DNA from: Rallus limicola
Lineage: Eukaryota > Chordata > Aves > Gruiformes > Rallidae
Assembly (NCBI GenBank): GCA_022605955.1
Contig: JAKCOZ010000216.1
Span: forward strand, 124,001 to 188,000
Length of the DNA: 64,000 nucleotides
Reading direction: 5' to 3'
In this document: piece after piece, positions 23,917 to 37,370 of the stretch
Position numbering within the stretch: position 1 is the stretch's first letter
Layout: the number at the start of each line of letters is the position of its first letter
The notes under the pieces: model-generated
The model's input: only the letters and a program-made list of their open reading frames with translations
Told to the model about the DNA's origin: nothing
Database searches by the model: none
Position numbers and translations under genes: made by a program

Positions 23917-25599
23917 ACGGTGCTTTTCTCGGCCCTAGCAGACTGCAATTCAAAACATGCTAAACGTCCAGCAATAACTCCCAAAGTAAAGAAGCTAGGC
24001 CTGAAAGGCATAGCTTGTCTGAAACCTCCTAACAGGACACACGAGCAAACCCTTTCACTTTGGCTCTCAGCTTTTTCCTTTGCTTGGAAAGAGGGAACAT
24101 GCCTGGAACCTCCTACGGTGCTTTTCTCGGCCCTAGCAGACTGCAGCTCAAAACATGCTAAACGTCCAGCAATAACTCCCAAAGTAAAGAAGCTAGGCAT
24201 GAAAGGCATAGCTTGTCTGAAACCTCCTAACAGGACACCCGAGCAGACCCTGTCACTTTGGCTCTCAGCCTTTTCCTTTGCCTGGAAAGAGGGAACATGC
24301 CTGGAACCTCCTACGGTGCTTTTCTCGGCCCTAGCAGACTGCAGTTCAAAACATGCTAAACGTCCAGCAATAACTCCCAAAGTAAAGAAGCTAGGCCTGA
24401 AAGGCATAGCTTGTCTGAAACCTCCTAACAGGACACCCGAGCAGACCCTGTCACTTTGGCTCTCAGCCTTTTCCTTTGCCTGGAAAGAGGGAACATGCCT
24501 GGAACCTCCTACGGTGCTTTTCTCGGCCCTAGCAGACTGCAGTTCAAAACATGCTAAACGTCCAGCAATAACTCCCAAAGTAAAGAAGCTAGGCCTGAAA
24601 GGCATAGCTTGTCTGAAACCTCCTAACAGGACACACGAGCAGACCCTGTCACTTTGGCTCTCAGCCTTTTCCTTTGCCTGGAAAGAGGGAACATGCCTGG
24701 AACCTCCTACGGTGCTTTTCTCGGCCCTAGCAGACTGCAGTTCAAAACATGCTAAACGTCCAGCAATAACTCCCAAAGTAAAGAAGCTAGGCCTGAAAGG
24801 CATAGCTTGTCTGAAACCTCCTTACATGACACACGAGCAGCCCCTGTCACTTTGGCTCTCAGCCTTTTCCTTTGCCTGGAAAGAGGGAACATGCCTGGAA
24901 CCTCCTACGGTGATTTTCTCGGCCCTAGCAGACTGCAGTTCAAAACATGCTAAACGTCCAGCAATAACTCCCAAAGTAAAGAAGCTAGGCCTGAAAGGCA
25001 TAGCTTGTCTGAAACCTCCTAACAGGACACACGAGCAGACCCTGTCACTTTGGCTCTCAGCCTTTTCCTTTGCCTGGAAAGAGGGAACATGCCTGGAACC
25101 TCCTACGGTGCTTTTCTCGGCCCTAGCAGACTGCAGTTCAAAACATGCTAAACGTCCAGCAATAACTCCCAAAGTAAAGAAGCTAGGCCTGAAAGGCATA
25201 GCTTGTCTGAAACCTCCTAACATGACACACGAGCAGCCCCTGTCACTTTGGCTCTCAGCCTTTTCCTTTGCCTGGAAAGAGGGAACATGCCTGGAACCTC
25301 CTACGGTGCTTTTCTCGGCCCTAGCAGACTGCAGTTCAAAACATGCTAAACGTCCAGCAATAACTCCCAAAGTAAAGAAGCTAGGCCTGAAAGGCATAGC
25401 TTGTCTGAAACCTCCTAACAGGACACACGAGCAGCCCCTGTCACTTTGGTTCTCAGCCTTTCCCTTTGCCTGGAAAGAGGGAACATGCCTGGAACCTCCT
25501 ACGGTGCTTTTCTCGGCCCTAGCAGACTGCAGTTCAAATCATGCTAAACGTCCAGCAATAACTCCCAAAGTAAAGAAGCTAGGCATGAAAGGCATAGCT

Positions 25600-25670
25600 T
25601 GTCCTTTTAGGAGGTTTCAGACAAGCTAGGCCTGAAAGGCATAGCTTGTCTGAAACCTCCTAAGAGGACA
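25600..25670. repeat. Hairpin module 14, class F
   Basis: 47-bp insert at 25603-25649, after 28 module-free monomers. It is duplicated as module 15 at 4,007-bp offset. Confidence 0.95.
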
Positions 25671-28600
25671 CACGAGCAGACCCTGTCACTTTGGCTCTCA
25701 GCCTTTTCCTTTGCCTGGAAAGAGGGAACATGCCTGGAACCTCCTACGGTGCTTTTCTCGGCCCTAGCAGACTGCAGTTCAAAACATGCTAAACGTCCAG
25801 CAATAACTCCCAAAGTAAAGAAGCTAGGCCTGAAAGGCATAGCTTGTTTGAAACCTCCTAACAGGACACACAAGCAGACCCTGTCACTTTGGCTCTCAGC
25901 CTTTTCCTTTGCCTGGAAAGAGGGAACATGCCTGGAACCTCCAACGGTGCTTTTCTCGGCCCTAGCAGACTGCAATTCAAAACATGCTAAACGTCCAGCA
26001 ATAACTCCCAAAGTAAAGAAGCTAGGCCTGAAAGGCATAGCTTGTCTGAAACCTCCTAACAGGACACACGAGCAGCCCCTGTCACTTTGGTTCTCAGCCT
26101 TTTCCTTTGCCTGGAAAGAGGGAACATGCCTGGAACCTCCTACGGTGCTTTTCTCGGCCCTAGCAGACTGCAGTTCAAAACATGCTAAACGTCCAGCAAT
26201 AACGCCCAAAGTAAAGAAGCTAGGCCTGAAAGGCATAGCTTGTCTGAAACCTCCTAACAGGACACACGAGCAGACCCTGTCACTTTGGCTCTCAGCCTTT
26301 TCCTTTGCCTGGAAAGAGGGAACATGCCTGGAACCTCCTACGGTGCTTTTCTCGGCCCTAGCAGACTGCAATTCAAAACATGCTAAACGTCCAGCAATAA
26401 CTCCCAAAGTAAAGATGCTAGGCCTGAAAGGCATAGCTTGTCTGAAACCTCCTAACAGGACACACGAGCAAACCCTTTCACTTTGGCTCTCAGCTTTTTC
26501 CTTTGCTTGGAAAGAGGGAACATGCCTGGAACCTCCTACGGTGCTTTTCTCGGCCCTAGCAGACTGCAGCTCAAAACATGCTAAACGTCCAGCAATAACT
26601 CCCAAAGTAAAGAAGCTAGGCCTGAAAGGCATAGCTTGTCTGAAAACTCCTAAAAGGACACCCGAGCAGACCCTGTCACTTTGGCTCTCAGCCTTTTCCT
26701 TTGCCTGGAAAGAGGGAACATGCCTGGAACCTCCTACGGTGCTTTTCTCGGCCCTAGCAGACTGCAGTTCAAAACATGCTAAACGTCCAGCAATAACTCC
26801 CAAAGTAAAGAAGCTAGGCCTGAAAGGCATAGCTTGTCTGAAACCTCCTAACAGGACACACGAGCAGACCCTGTCACTTTGGCTCTCAGCCTTTTCCTTT
26901 GCCTGGAAAGAGGGAACATGCCTGGAACCTCCTACGGTGCTTTTCTCGGCCCTAGCAGACTGCAATTCAAAACATGCTAAACGTCCAGCAATAACTCCCA
27001 AAGTAAAGAAGCTAGGCCTGAAAGGCATAGCTTGTCTGAAACCTCCTAACAGGACACACGAGCAAACCCTTTCACTTTGGCTCTCAGCTTTTTCCTTTGC
27101 TTGGAAAGAGGGAACATGCCTGGAACCTCCTACGGTGCTTTTCTCGGCCCTAGCAGACTGCAGCTCAAAACATGCTAAACGTCCAGCAATAACTCCCAAA
27201 GTAAAGAAGCTAGGCCTGAAAGGCATAGCTTGTCTGAAACCTCCTAACAGGACACCCGAGCAGACCCTGTCACTTTGGCTCTCAGCCTTTTACTTTGCCT
27301 GGAAAGAGGGAACATGCCTGGAACCTCCTACGGTGCTTTTCTCGGCCCTAGCAGACTGCAGTTCAAAACATGCTAAACGTCCAGCAATAACTCCCAAAGT
27401 AAAGAAGCTAGGCCTGAAAGGCATAGCTTGTCTGAAACCTCCTAACAGGACACCCGAGCAGACCCTTTCACTTTGGCTCTCAGTATTTTCCTTTGCCTGG
27501 AAAGAGGGAACATGCCTGGAACCTCCTACGGTGCTTTTCTCGGCCCTAGCAGACTGCAGTTCAAAACATGCTAAACGTCCAGCAATAACTCCCAAAGTAA
27601 AGAAGCTAGGCCTGAAAGGCATAGCTTGTCTGAAACCTCCTAACAGGACACACGAGCAGCCCCTGTCACTTTGGCTCTCAGCCTTTTCCTTTGCCTGGAA
27701 AGAGGGAACATGCCTGGAACCTCCTACGGTGCTTTTCTCGGCCCTAGCAGACTGCAGTTCAAAACATGCTAAACGTCCAGCAATAACTCCCAAAGTAAAG
27801 AAGCTAGGCCTGAAAGGCATAGCTTGTCTGAAACCTCCTAACAGGACACACGAGCAGACCCTGTCACTTTGGCTCTCAGCCTTTTCCTTTGCCTGGAAAG
27901 AGGGAACATGCCTGGAACCTCCTACGGTGCTTTTCTCGGCCCTAGCAGACTGCAATTCAAAACATGCTAAACGTCCAGCAATAACTCCCAAAGTAAAGAA
28001 GCTAGGCCTGAAAGGCATAGCTTGTCTGAAACCTCCTAACAGGACACACGAGCAAACCCTTTCACTTTGGCTCTCAGCTTTTTCCTTTGCTTGGAAAGAG
28101 GGAACATGCCTGGAACCTCCTACGGTGCTTTTCTCGGCCCTAGCAGACTGCAGCTCAAAACATGCTAAACGTCCAGCAATAACTCCCAAAGTAAAGAAGC
28201 TAGGCATGAAAGGCATAGCTTGTCTGAAACCTCCTAACAGGACACCCGAGCAGACCCTGTCACTTTGGCTCTCAGCCTTTTCCTTTGCCTGGAAAGAGGG
28301 AACATGCCTGGAACCTCCTACGGTGCTTTTCTCGGCCCTAGCAGACTGCAGTTCAAAACATGCTAAACGTCCAGCAATAACTCCCAAAGTAAAGAAGCTA
28401 GGCCTGAAAGGCATAGCTTGTCTGAAACCTCCTAACAGGACACCCGAGCAGACCCTGTCACTTTGGCTCTCAGCCTTTTCCTTTGCCTGGAAAGAGGGAA
28501 CATGCCTGGAACCTCCTACGGTGCTTTTCTCGGCCCTAGCAGACTGCAGTTCAAAACATGCTAAACGTCCAGCAATAACTCCCAAAGTAAAGAAGCTAGG

Positions 28601-29606
28601 CCTGAAAGGCATAGCTTGTCTGAAACCTCCTAACAGGACACACGAGCAGACCCTGTCACTTTGGCTCTCAGCCTTTTCCTTTGCCTGGAAAGAGGGAACA
28701 TGCCTGGAACCTCCTACGGTGCTTTTCTCGGCCCTAGCAGACTGCAGTTCAAAACATGCTAAACGTCCAGCAATAACTCCCAAAGTAAAGAAGCTAGGCC
28801 TGAAAGGCATAGCTTGTCTGAAACCTCCTTACATGACACACGAGCAGCCCCTGTCACTTTGGCTCTCAGCCTTTTCCTTTGCCTGGAAAGAGGGAACATG
28901 CCTGGAACCTCCTACGGTGATTTTCTCGGCCCTAGCAGACTGCAGTTCAAAACATGCTAAACGTCCAGCAATAACTCCCAAAGTAAAGAAGCTAGGCCTG
29001 AAAGGCATAGCTTGTCTGAAACCTCCTAACAGGACACACGAGCAGACCCTGTCACTTTGGCTCTCAGCCTTTTCCTTTGCCTGGAAAGAGGGAACATGCC
29101 TGGAACCTCCTACGGTGCTTTTCTCGGCCCTAGCAGACTGCAGTTCAAAACATGCTAAACGTCCAGCAATAACTCCCAAAGTAAAGAAGCTAGGCCTGAA
29201 AGGCATAGCTTGTCTGAAACCTCCTAACATGACACACGAGCAGCCCCTGTCACTTTGGCTCTCAGCCTTTTCCTTTGCCTGGAAAGAGGGAACATGCCTG
29301 GAACCTCCTACGGTGCTTTTCTCGGCCCTAGCAGACTGCAGTTCAAAACATGCTAAACGTCCAGCAATAACTCCCAAAGTAAAGAAGCTAGGCCTGAAAG
29401 GCATAGCTTGTCTGAAACCTCCTAACAGGACACACGAGCAGCCCCTGTCACTTTGGTTCTCAGCCTTTCCCTTTGCCTGGAAAGAGGGAACATGCCTGGA
29501 ACCTCCTACGGTGCTTTTCTCGGCCCTAGCAGACTGCAGTTCAAAACATGCTAAACGTCCAGCAATAACTCCCAAAGTAAAGAAGCTAGGCATGAAAGGC
29601 ATAGCT

Positions 29607-29677
29607 TGTCCTTTTAGGAGGTTTCAGACAAGCTAGGCCTGAAAGGCATAGCTTGTCTGAAACCTCCTAAGAGGACA
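29607..29677. repeat. Hairpin module 15, class F (last F module)
   Basis: 47-bp insert at 29610-29656, 20 monomers after module 14. All ten later modules are class V. Confidence 0.95.
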
Positions 29678-31237
29678 CACGAGCAGACCCTGTCACTTTG
29701 GCTCTCAGCCTTTTCCTTTGCCTGGAAAGAGGGAACATGCCTGGAACCTCCTACGGTGCTTTTCTCGGCCCTAGCAGACTGCAGTTCAAAACATGCTAAA
29801 CGTCCAGCAATAACTCCCAAAGTAAAGAAGCTAGGCCTGAAAGGCATAGCTTGTTTGAAACCTCCTAACAGGACACACAAGCAGACCCTGTCACTTTGGC
29901 TCTCAGCCTTTTCCTTTGCCTGGAAAGAGGGAACATGCCTGGAACCTCCAACGGTGCTTTTCTCGGCCCTAGCAGACTGCAATTCAAAACATGCTAAACG
30001 TCCAGCAATAACTCCCAAAGTAAAGAAGCTAGGCCTGAAAGGCATAGCTTGTCTGAAACCTCCTAACAGGACACACGAGCAAACCCTTTCACTTTGGCTC
30101 TCAGCTTTTTCCTTTGCTTGGAAAGAGGGAACATGCCTGGAACCTCCTACGGTGCTTTTCTCGGCCCTAGCAGACTGCAGCTCAAAACATGCTAAACGTC
30201 CAGCAATAACTCCCAAAGTAAAGAAGCTAGGCATGAAAGGCATAGCTTGTCTGAAACCTCCTAACAGGACACCCGAGCAGACCCTGTCACTTTGGCTCTC
30301 AGCCTTTTCCTTTGCCTGGAAAGAGGGAACATGCCTGGAACCTCCTACGGTGCTTTTCTCGGCCCTAGCAGACTGCAGTTCAAAACATGCTAAACGTCCA
30401 GCAATAACTCCCAAAGTAAAGAAGCTAGGCCTGAAAGGCATAGCTTGTCTGAAACCTCCTAACAGGACACCCGAGCAGACCCTGTCACTTTGGCTCTCAG
30501 CCTTTTCCTTTGCCTGGAAAGAGGGAACATGCCTGGAACCTCCTACGGTGCTTTTCTCGGCCCTAGCAGACTGCAGTTCAAAACATGCTAAACGTCCAGC
30601 AATAACTCCCAAAGTAAAGAAGCTAGGCCTGAAAGGCATAGCTTGTCTGAAACCTCCTAACAGGACACACGAGCAGACCCTGTCACTTTGGCTCTCAGCC
30701 TTTTCCTTTGCCTGGAAAGAGGGAACATGCCTGGAACCTCCTACGGTGCTTTTCTCGGCCCTAGCAGACTGCAGTTCAAAACATGCTAAACGTCCAGCAA
30801 TAACTCCCAAAGTAAAGAAGCTAGGCCTGAAAGGCATAGCTTGTCTGAAACCTCCTAACATGACACACGAGCAGCCCCTGTCACTTTGGCTCTCAGCCTT
30901 TTCCTTTGCCTGGAAAGAGGGAACATGCCTGGAACCTCCTACGGTGCTTTTCTCGGCCCTAGCAGACTGCAGTTCAAAACATGCTAAACGTCCAGCAATA
31001 ACTCCCAAAGTAAAGAAGCTAGGCCTGAAAGGCATAGCTTGTCTGAAACCTCCTAACAGGACACACGAGCAGACCCTGTCACTTTGGCTCTCAGCCTTTT
31101 CCTTTGCCTGGAAAGAGGGAACATGCCTGGAACCTCCTACGGTGCTTTTCTCGGCCCTAGCAGACTGCAGTTCAAAACATGCTAAACGTCCAGCAATAAC
31201 TCCCAAAGTAAAGAAGCTAGGCATGAAAGGCATAGCT

Positions 31238-31308
31238 TGTCCTGTTAGGAGGTTTCAGACAAGCTAGGCCTGAAAGGCATAGCTTGTCTGAAACCTCCTA
31301 TCAGGACA
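31238..31308. repeat. Hairpin module 16, class V
   Basis: 47-bp insert at 31241-31287, 8 monomers after module 15. The right arm is ctatcagg (one mismatch), followed by cacccg. Confidence 0.95.
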
Positions 31309-31680
31309 CCCGAGCAGACCCTGTCACTTTGGCTCTAAGCCTTTTCCTTTGCCTGGAAAGAGGGAACATGCCTGGAACCTCCTACGGTGCTTTTCTCGGC
31401 CCTAGCAGACTGCAGTTCAAAACATGCTAAACGTCCAGCAATAACTCCCAAAGTAAAGAAGCTAGGCCTGAAAGGCATAGCTTGTCTGAAACCTCCTAAC
31501 AGGACACATGAGCAGCACCTGTCACTTTGGCTCTCAGCCTTTTCCTTTGCCTGGAAAGAGGGAACATGCCTGGAACCTCCTACGGTGCTTTTCTCGGCCC
31601 TAGCAGACTGCAGTTCAAAACATGCTAAACGTCCAGCAATAACTCCCAAAGTAAAGAAGCTAGGCCTGAAAGGCATAGCT

Positions 31681-31752
31681 TGTCCTGTTTAGGAGGTTTC
31701 AGACAAGCTAGGACTGAAAGGCATAGCTTGTCTGAAACCTCCTAACAGGACA
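31681..31752. repeat. Hairpin module 17, class V, with an extra T
   Basis: The insert is 48 bp (31684-31731) because the left arm reads ctgtttagg, which leaves a 1-nt bulge in otherwise complementary arms. The loop reads ggactg, as in module 19, its duplicate, which lacks the extra T. Confidence 0.95.
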
Positions 31753-32322
31753 CCCGAGCAGACCCTGTCACTTTGGCTCTCAGCCTTTTCCTTTGCCTGG
31801 AAAGAGGGAACATGCCTGGAACCTCCTACGGTGCTTTTCTCGGCCCTAGCAGACTGCAGTTCAAAACATGCTAAACGTCCAGCAATAACTCCCAAAGTAA
31901 AGAAGCTAGGCCTGAAAGGCATAGCTTGTCTGAAACCTCCTAACAGGACACATGAGCAGCCCCTGTCACTTTGGCTCTCAGCCTTTTCCTTTGCCTGGAA
32001 AGAGGGAACATGCCTGGAACCTCCTACGGTGCTTTTCTCGGCCCTAGCAGACTGCAGTTCAAAACATGCTAAACGTCCAGCAATAACTCCCAAAGTAAAG
32101 AAGCTAGGCCTGAAAGGCATAGCTTGTCTGAAACCTCCTAACAGGACACACGAGCAGACCCTGTCACTTTGGCTCTCAGCCTTTTCCTTTGCCTGGAAAG
32201 AGGGAACATGCCTGGAACCTCCTACGGTGCTTTTCTCGGCCCTAGCAGACTGCAGTTCAAAACATGCTAAACGTCCAGCAATAACTCCCAAAGTAAAGAA
32301 GCTAGGCATGAAAGGCATAGCT

Positions 32323-32393
32323 TGTCCTGTTAGGAGGTTTCAGACAAGCTAGGCCTGAAAGGCATAGCTTGTCTGAAACCTCCTAACAGGACA
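32323..32393. repeat. Hairpin module 18, class V, perfect arms
   Basis: 47-bp insert at 32326-32372, 3 monomers after module 17. It is duplicated as module 20 at 1,480-bp offset. Confidence 0.95.
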
Positions 32394-33161
32394 CACGAGC
32401 AGACCCTGTCACTTTGGCTCTCAGCCTTTTCCTTTGCCTGGAAAGAGGGAACATGCCTGGAACCTCCTACGGTGCTTTTCTCGGCCCTAGCAGACTGCAG
32501 TTCAAAACATGCTAAACGTCCAGCAATAACTCTCAAAGTAAAGAAGCTAGGCCTGAAAGGCATAGCTTGTCTGAAACCTCCTAACAGGACACACGAGCAG
32601 ACCCTGTCACTTTGGCTCTCAGCCTTTTCCTTTGCCTGGAAAGAGGGAACATGCCTGGAACCTCCTACGGTGCTTTTCTCGGCCCTAGCAGACTGCAGTT
32701 CAAAACATGCTAAACGTCCAGCAATAACTCCCAAAGTATAGAAGCTAGGCCTGAAAGGCATAGCTTGTCTGAAACCTCCTATCAGGACACCCGAGCAGAC
32801 CCTGTCACTTTGGCTCTCAGCCTTTTCCTTTGCCTGGAAAGAGGGAACATGCCTGGAACCTCCTACGGTGCTTTTCTCGGCCCTAGCAGACTGCAGTTCA
32901 AAACATGCTAAACGTCCAGCAATAACTCCCAAAGTAAAGAAGCTAGGCCTGAAAGGCATAGCTTGTCTGAAACCTCCTAACAGGACACATGAGCAACACC
33001 TGTCACTTTGGCTCTCAGCCTTTTCCTTTGCCTGGAAAGAGGGAACATGCCTGGAACCTCCTACGGTGCTTTTCTCGGCCCTAGCAGACTGCAGTTCAAA
33101 ACATGCTAAACGTCCAGCAATAACTCCCAAAGTAAAGAAGCTAGGCCTGAAAGGCATAGCT

Positions 33162-33232
33162 TGTCCTGTTAGGAGGTTTCAGACAAGCTAGGACTGAAAG
33201 GCATAGCTTGTCTGAAACCTCCTAACAGGACA
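33162..33232. repeat. Hairpin module 19, class V, perfect arms
   Basis: 47-bp insert at 33165-33211, 4 monomers after module 18. The loop is ggactg. It is preceded by aggcctg. Confidence 0.95.
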
Positions 33233-33802
33233 CCCGAGCAGACCCTGTCACTTTGGCTCTCAGCCTTTTCCTTTGCCTGGAAAGAGGGAACATGCCTGGA
33301 ACCTCCTACGGTGCTTTTCTCGGCCCTAGCAGACTGCAGTTCAAAACATGCTAAACGTCCAGCAATAACTCCCAAAGTAAAGAAGCTAGGCCTGAAAGGC
33401 ATAGCTTGTCTGAAACCTCCTAACAGGACACATGAGCAGCCCCTGTCACTTTGGCTCTCAGCCTTTTCCTTTGCCTGGAAAGAGGGAACATGCCTGGAAC
33501 CTCCTACGGTGCTTTTCTCGGCCCTAGCAGACTGCAGTTCAAAACATGCTAAACGTCCAGCAATAACTCCCAAAGTAAAGAAGCTAGGCCTGAAAGGCAT
33601 AGCTTGTCTGAAACCTCCTAACAGGACACACGAGCAGACCCTGTCACTTTGGCTCTCAGCCTTTTCCTTTGCCTGGAAAGAGGGAACATGCCTGGAACCT
33701 CCTACGGTGCTTTTCTCGGCCCTAGCAGACTGCAGTTCAAAACATGCTAAACGTCCAGCAATAACTCCCAAAGTAAAGAAGCTAGGCATGAAAGGCATAG
33801 CT

Positions 33803-33873
33803 TGTCCTGTTAGGAGGTTTCAGACAAGCTAGGCCTGAAAGGCATAGCTTGTCTGAAACCTCCTAACAGGACA
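33803..33873. repeat. Hairpin module 20, class V, perfect arms
   Basis: 47-bp insert at 33806-33852, 3 monomers after module 19. Confidence 0.95.
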
Positions 33874-36225
33874 CACGAGCAGACCCTGTCACTTTGGCTC
33901 TCAGCCTTTTCCTTTGCCTGGAAAGAGGGAACATGCCTGGAACCTCCTACGGTGCTTTTCTCGGCCCTAGCAGACTGCAGTTCAAAACATGCTAAACGTC
34001 CAGCAATAACTCCCAAAGTATAGAAGCTAGGCCTGAAAGGCATAGCTTGTCTGAAACCTCCTAACAGGACACACGAGCAGACCCTGTCACTTTGGCTCTC
34101 AGCCTTTTCCTTTGCCTGGAAAGAGGGAACATGCCTGGAACCTGCTACGGTGCTTTTCTCGGCCCTAGCAGACTGCAGTTCAAAACATGCTAAACGTCCA
34201 GCAATAACTCCCAAAGTAAAGAAGCTAGGCCTGAAAGGCATAGCTTGTCTGAAACCTCCTATCAGGACACCCGAGCAGACCCTGTCACTTTGGCTCTCAG
34301 CCTTTTCCTTTGCCTGGAAAGAGGGAACATGCCTGGAACCTACTACGGTGCTTTTCTCGGCCCTAGCAGACTGCAGTTCAAAACATGCTAGACGTCCAGC
34401 AATAACTCCCAAAGTAAAGAAGCTAGGCCTGAAAGGCATAGCTTGTCTGAAACCTCCTAACAGGACACATGAGCAGCACCTGTCACTTTGGCTCTCAGCC
34501 TTTTCCTTTGCCTGGAAAGAGGGAACATGCCTGGAACCTCCTACGGTGCTTTTCTCGGCCCTAGCAGACTGCAGTTCAAAACATGCTAAACGTCCAGCAA
34601 TAACTCCCAAAGTAAAGAAGCTAGGCCTGAAAGGCATAGCTTGTCTGAAACCTCCTAACAGGACACACGAGCAGACCCTGTCACTTTGGCTCTCAGCCTT
34701 TTCCTTTGCCTGGAAAGAGGGAACATGCCTGGAACCTCCTACGGTGCTTTTCTCGGCCCTAGCAGACTGCAGTTCAAAACATGCTAAACGTCCAGCAATA
34801 ACTCCCAAAGTAAAGAAGCTAGGCCTGAAAGGCATAGCTTGTCTGAAACCTCCTAACAGGACACACGAGCAGACCCTGTCACTTTGGCTCTCAGCCTTTT
34901 CCTTTGCCTGGAAAGAGGGAACATGCCTGGAACCTCCTACGGTGCTTTTCTCGGGCCTAGCAGACTGCAGTTCAAAACATGCTAAATGTCCAGCAATAAC
35001 TCCCAAAGTAAAGAAGCTAGGCCTGAAAGGCATAGCTTGTCTGAAACCTCCTAACAGGACACACGAGCAGACCCTGTCACTTTGGCTCTCAGCCTTTTCC
35101 TTTGCCTGGAAAGAGGGAACATGCCTGGAACCTCCTACGGTGCTTTTCTCGGCCCTAGCAGACTGCAGTTCAAAACATGCTAAACGTCCAGCAATAACTC
35201 CCAAAGTAAAGAAGCTAGGCCTGAAAGGCATAGCTTGTCTGAAACCTCCTAACAGGACACACGAGCAGACCCTGTCACTTTGGCTCTCAGCCTTTTCCTT
35301 TGCCTGGAAAGAGGGAACATGCCTGGAACCTCCTACGGTGCTTTTCTCGGCCCTAGCAGACTGCAGTTCAAAACATGCTAAACGTCCAGCAATAACTCCC
35401 AAAGTAAAGAAGCTAGGCCTGAAAGGCATAGCTTGTCTGAAACCTCCTAACAGGACACACGAGCAGACCCTGTCACTTTGGCTCTCAGCCTTTTCCTTTG
35501 CCTGGAAAGAGGGAACATGCCTGGAACCTCCTACGGTGCTTTTCTCGGCCCTAGCAGACTGCAGTTCAAAACATGCTAAACGTCCAGCAATAACTCCCAA
35601 AGTAAAGAAGCTAGGCCTGAAAGGCATAGCTTGTCTGAAACCTCCTAACAGGACACACAAGCAGCCCCTGTCACTTTGGCTCTCAGCCTTTTCCTTTGCC
35701 TGGAAAGAGGGAACATGCCTGGAACCTCCTACGGTGCTTTTCTCGGCCCTAGCAGACTGCAATTCAAAACATGCTAAACGTCCAGCAATAACTCCCAAAG
35801 TAAAGAAGCTAGGCCTGAAAGGCATAGCTTGTCTGAAACCTCCTAACAGGACACACGAGCAGACCCTGTCACTTTGGCTCTCAGCCTTTTCCTTTGCCTG
35901 GAAAGAGGGAACATGCCTGGAACCTCCTACGGTGCTTTTCTCGGCCCTAGCAGACTGCAGTTCAAAACATGCTAAACGTCCAGCAATAACTCTCAAAGTA
36001 AAGAAGCTAGGCCTGAAAGGCATAGCTTGTCTGAAACCTCCTAACAGGACACACGAGCAGACCCTGTCACTTTGGCTCTCAGCCTTTTCCTTTGCCTGGA
36101 AAGAGGGAACATGCCTGGAACCTCCTACGGTGCTTTTCTCGGCCCTAGCAGACTGCAGTTCAAAACATGCTAAACGTCCAGCAATAACTCCCAAAGTAAA
36201 GAAGCTAGGCATGAAAGGCATAGCT

Positions 36226-36296
36226 TGTCCTGTTAGGAGGTTTCAGACAAGCTAGGCCTGAAAGGCATAGCTTGTCTGAAACCTCCTAACAGGACA
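36226..36296. repeat. Hairpin module 21, class V, perfect arms
   Basis: 47-bp insert at 36229-36275, 12 monomers after module 20. The next monomer carries a 1-bp deletion (ctttcccttgcc, near 36,336). Both features recur at module 23. Confidence 0.95.
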
Positions 36297-37370
36297 CACG
36301 AGCAGACCCTGTCACTTTGGCTCTCAGCCTTTCCCTTGCCTGGAAAGAGGGAACATGCCTGGAACCTCCTACGGTGCTTTTCTCGGCCCTAGCAGACTGC
36401 AGTTCAAAACATGCTAAACGTCCAGCAATAACTCCCAAAGTAAAGAAGCTAGGCCTGAAAGGCATAGCTTGTCTGAAACCTCCTAACAGGACACACGAGC
36501 AGACCCTGTCACTTTGGCTCTCAGCCTTTTCCTTTGCCTGGAAAGAGGGAACATGCCTGGAACCTCCTACGGTGCTTTTCTCGGCCCTAGCAGACTGCAG
36601 TTCAAAACATGCTAAACGTCCAGCAATAACTCCCAAAGTATAGAAGCTAGGCCTGAAAGGCATAGCTTGTCTGAAACCTCCTAACAGGACACACGAGCAG
36701 ACCCTGTCACTTTGGCTCTCAGCCTTTTCCTTTGCCTGGAAAGAGGGAACATGCCTGGAACCTGCTACGGTGCTTTTCTCGGCCCTAGCAGACTGCAGTT
36801 CAAAACATGCTAAACGTCCAGCAATAACTCCCAAAGTAAAGAAGCTAGGCCTGAAAGCCATAGCTTGTCTGAAACCTCCTATCAGGACACCCGAGCAGAC
36901 CCTGTCACTTTGGCTCTCAGCCTTTCCCTTTGCCTGGAAAGAGGGAACATGCCTGGAACCTCCTACGGTGCTTTTCTCGGCCCTAGCAGACTGCAGTTCA
37001 AAACATGCTAAACGTCCAGCAATAACTCCCAAAGTAAAGAAGCTAGGCCTGAAAGGCATAGCTTGTCTGAAACCTCCTAACAGGACACATGAGCAGCACC
37101 TGTCACTTTGGCTCTCAGCCTTTTCCTTTGCCTGGAAAGAGGGAACATGCCTGGAACCTCCTACGGTGCTTTTCTCGGCCCTAGCAGACTGCAGTTCAAA
37201 ACATGCTAAACGTCCAGCAATAACTCCCAAAGTAAAGAAGCTAGGACTGAAAGGCATAGCTTGTCTGAAACCTCCTAACAGGACACACGAGCAGACCCTG
37301 TCACTTTGGCTCTCAGCCTTTTCCTTTGCCTGGAAATAGGGAACATGCCTGGAACCTCCTACGGTGCTTT

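Larger units (their letters stand above)
18600..25629 (+). repeat. Region homologous to the start of the window (about 0.7-6.3 kb)
   Basis: Rare markers recur at an offset of 17,743 bp: cctgtcatttt at about 869 and 18,612; ctaagcgg at modules 1 and 12; aacaccc at 1,434 and 19,177. After one monomer is lost from the later copy the offset becomes 17,545 bp (cctatggtg at 2,610 and 20,155; aacgccc in the next monomer but one). Further right the order of variants is rearranged, so this is an older, partly scrambled duplication. Confidence 0.7.
22023..30079 (+). repeat. 4,007-bp tandem duplication
   Basis: The unit is 20 monomers plus one hairpin module. 22,023-26,072 matches 26,030-30,079. Rare markers at exactly 4,007-bp spacing: cctccttacatgac (24,822 / 28,829), gtgattttctc (24,912 / 28,919), cttgtttgaaac (25,848 / 29,855) and ctccaacggtg (25,941 / 29,948). 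A few differences have accumulated since, for example caaatc near 25,539 against caaaac. Confidence 0.9.
31288..34010 (+). repeat. 1,480-bp tandem duplication containing two modules per copy
   Basis: 31,288-32,530 matches 32,769-34,010. Markers are ctatcagg followed by cacccg, the ggactg loop (modules 17 and 19), and catgagcag(c/a)cc. The offset is 1,481 bp before and 1,480 bp after the extra T of module 17, so the T arose after duplication or was lost from the second copy. Confidence 0.85.
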
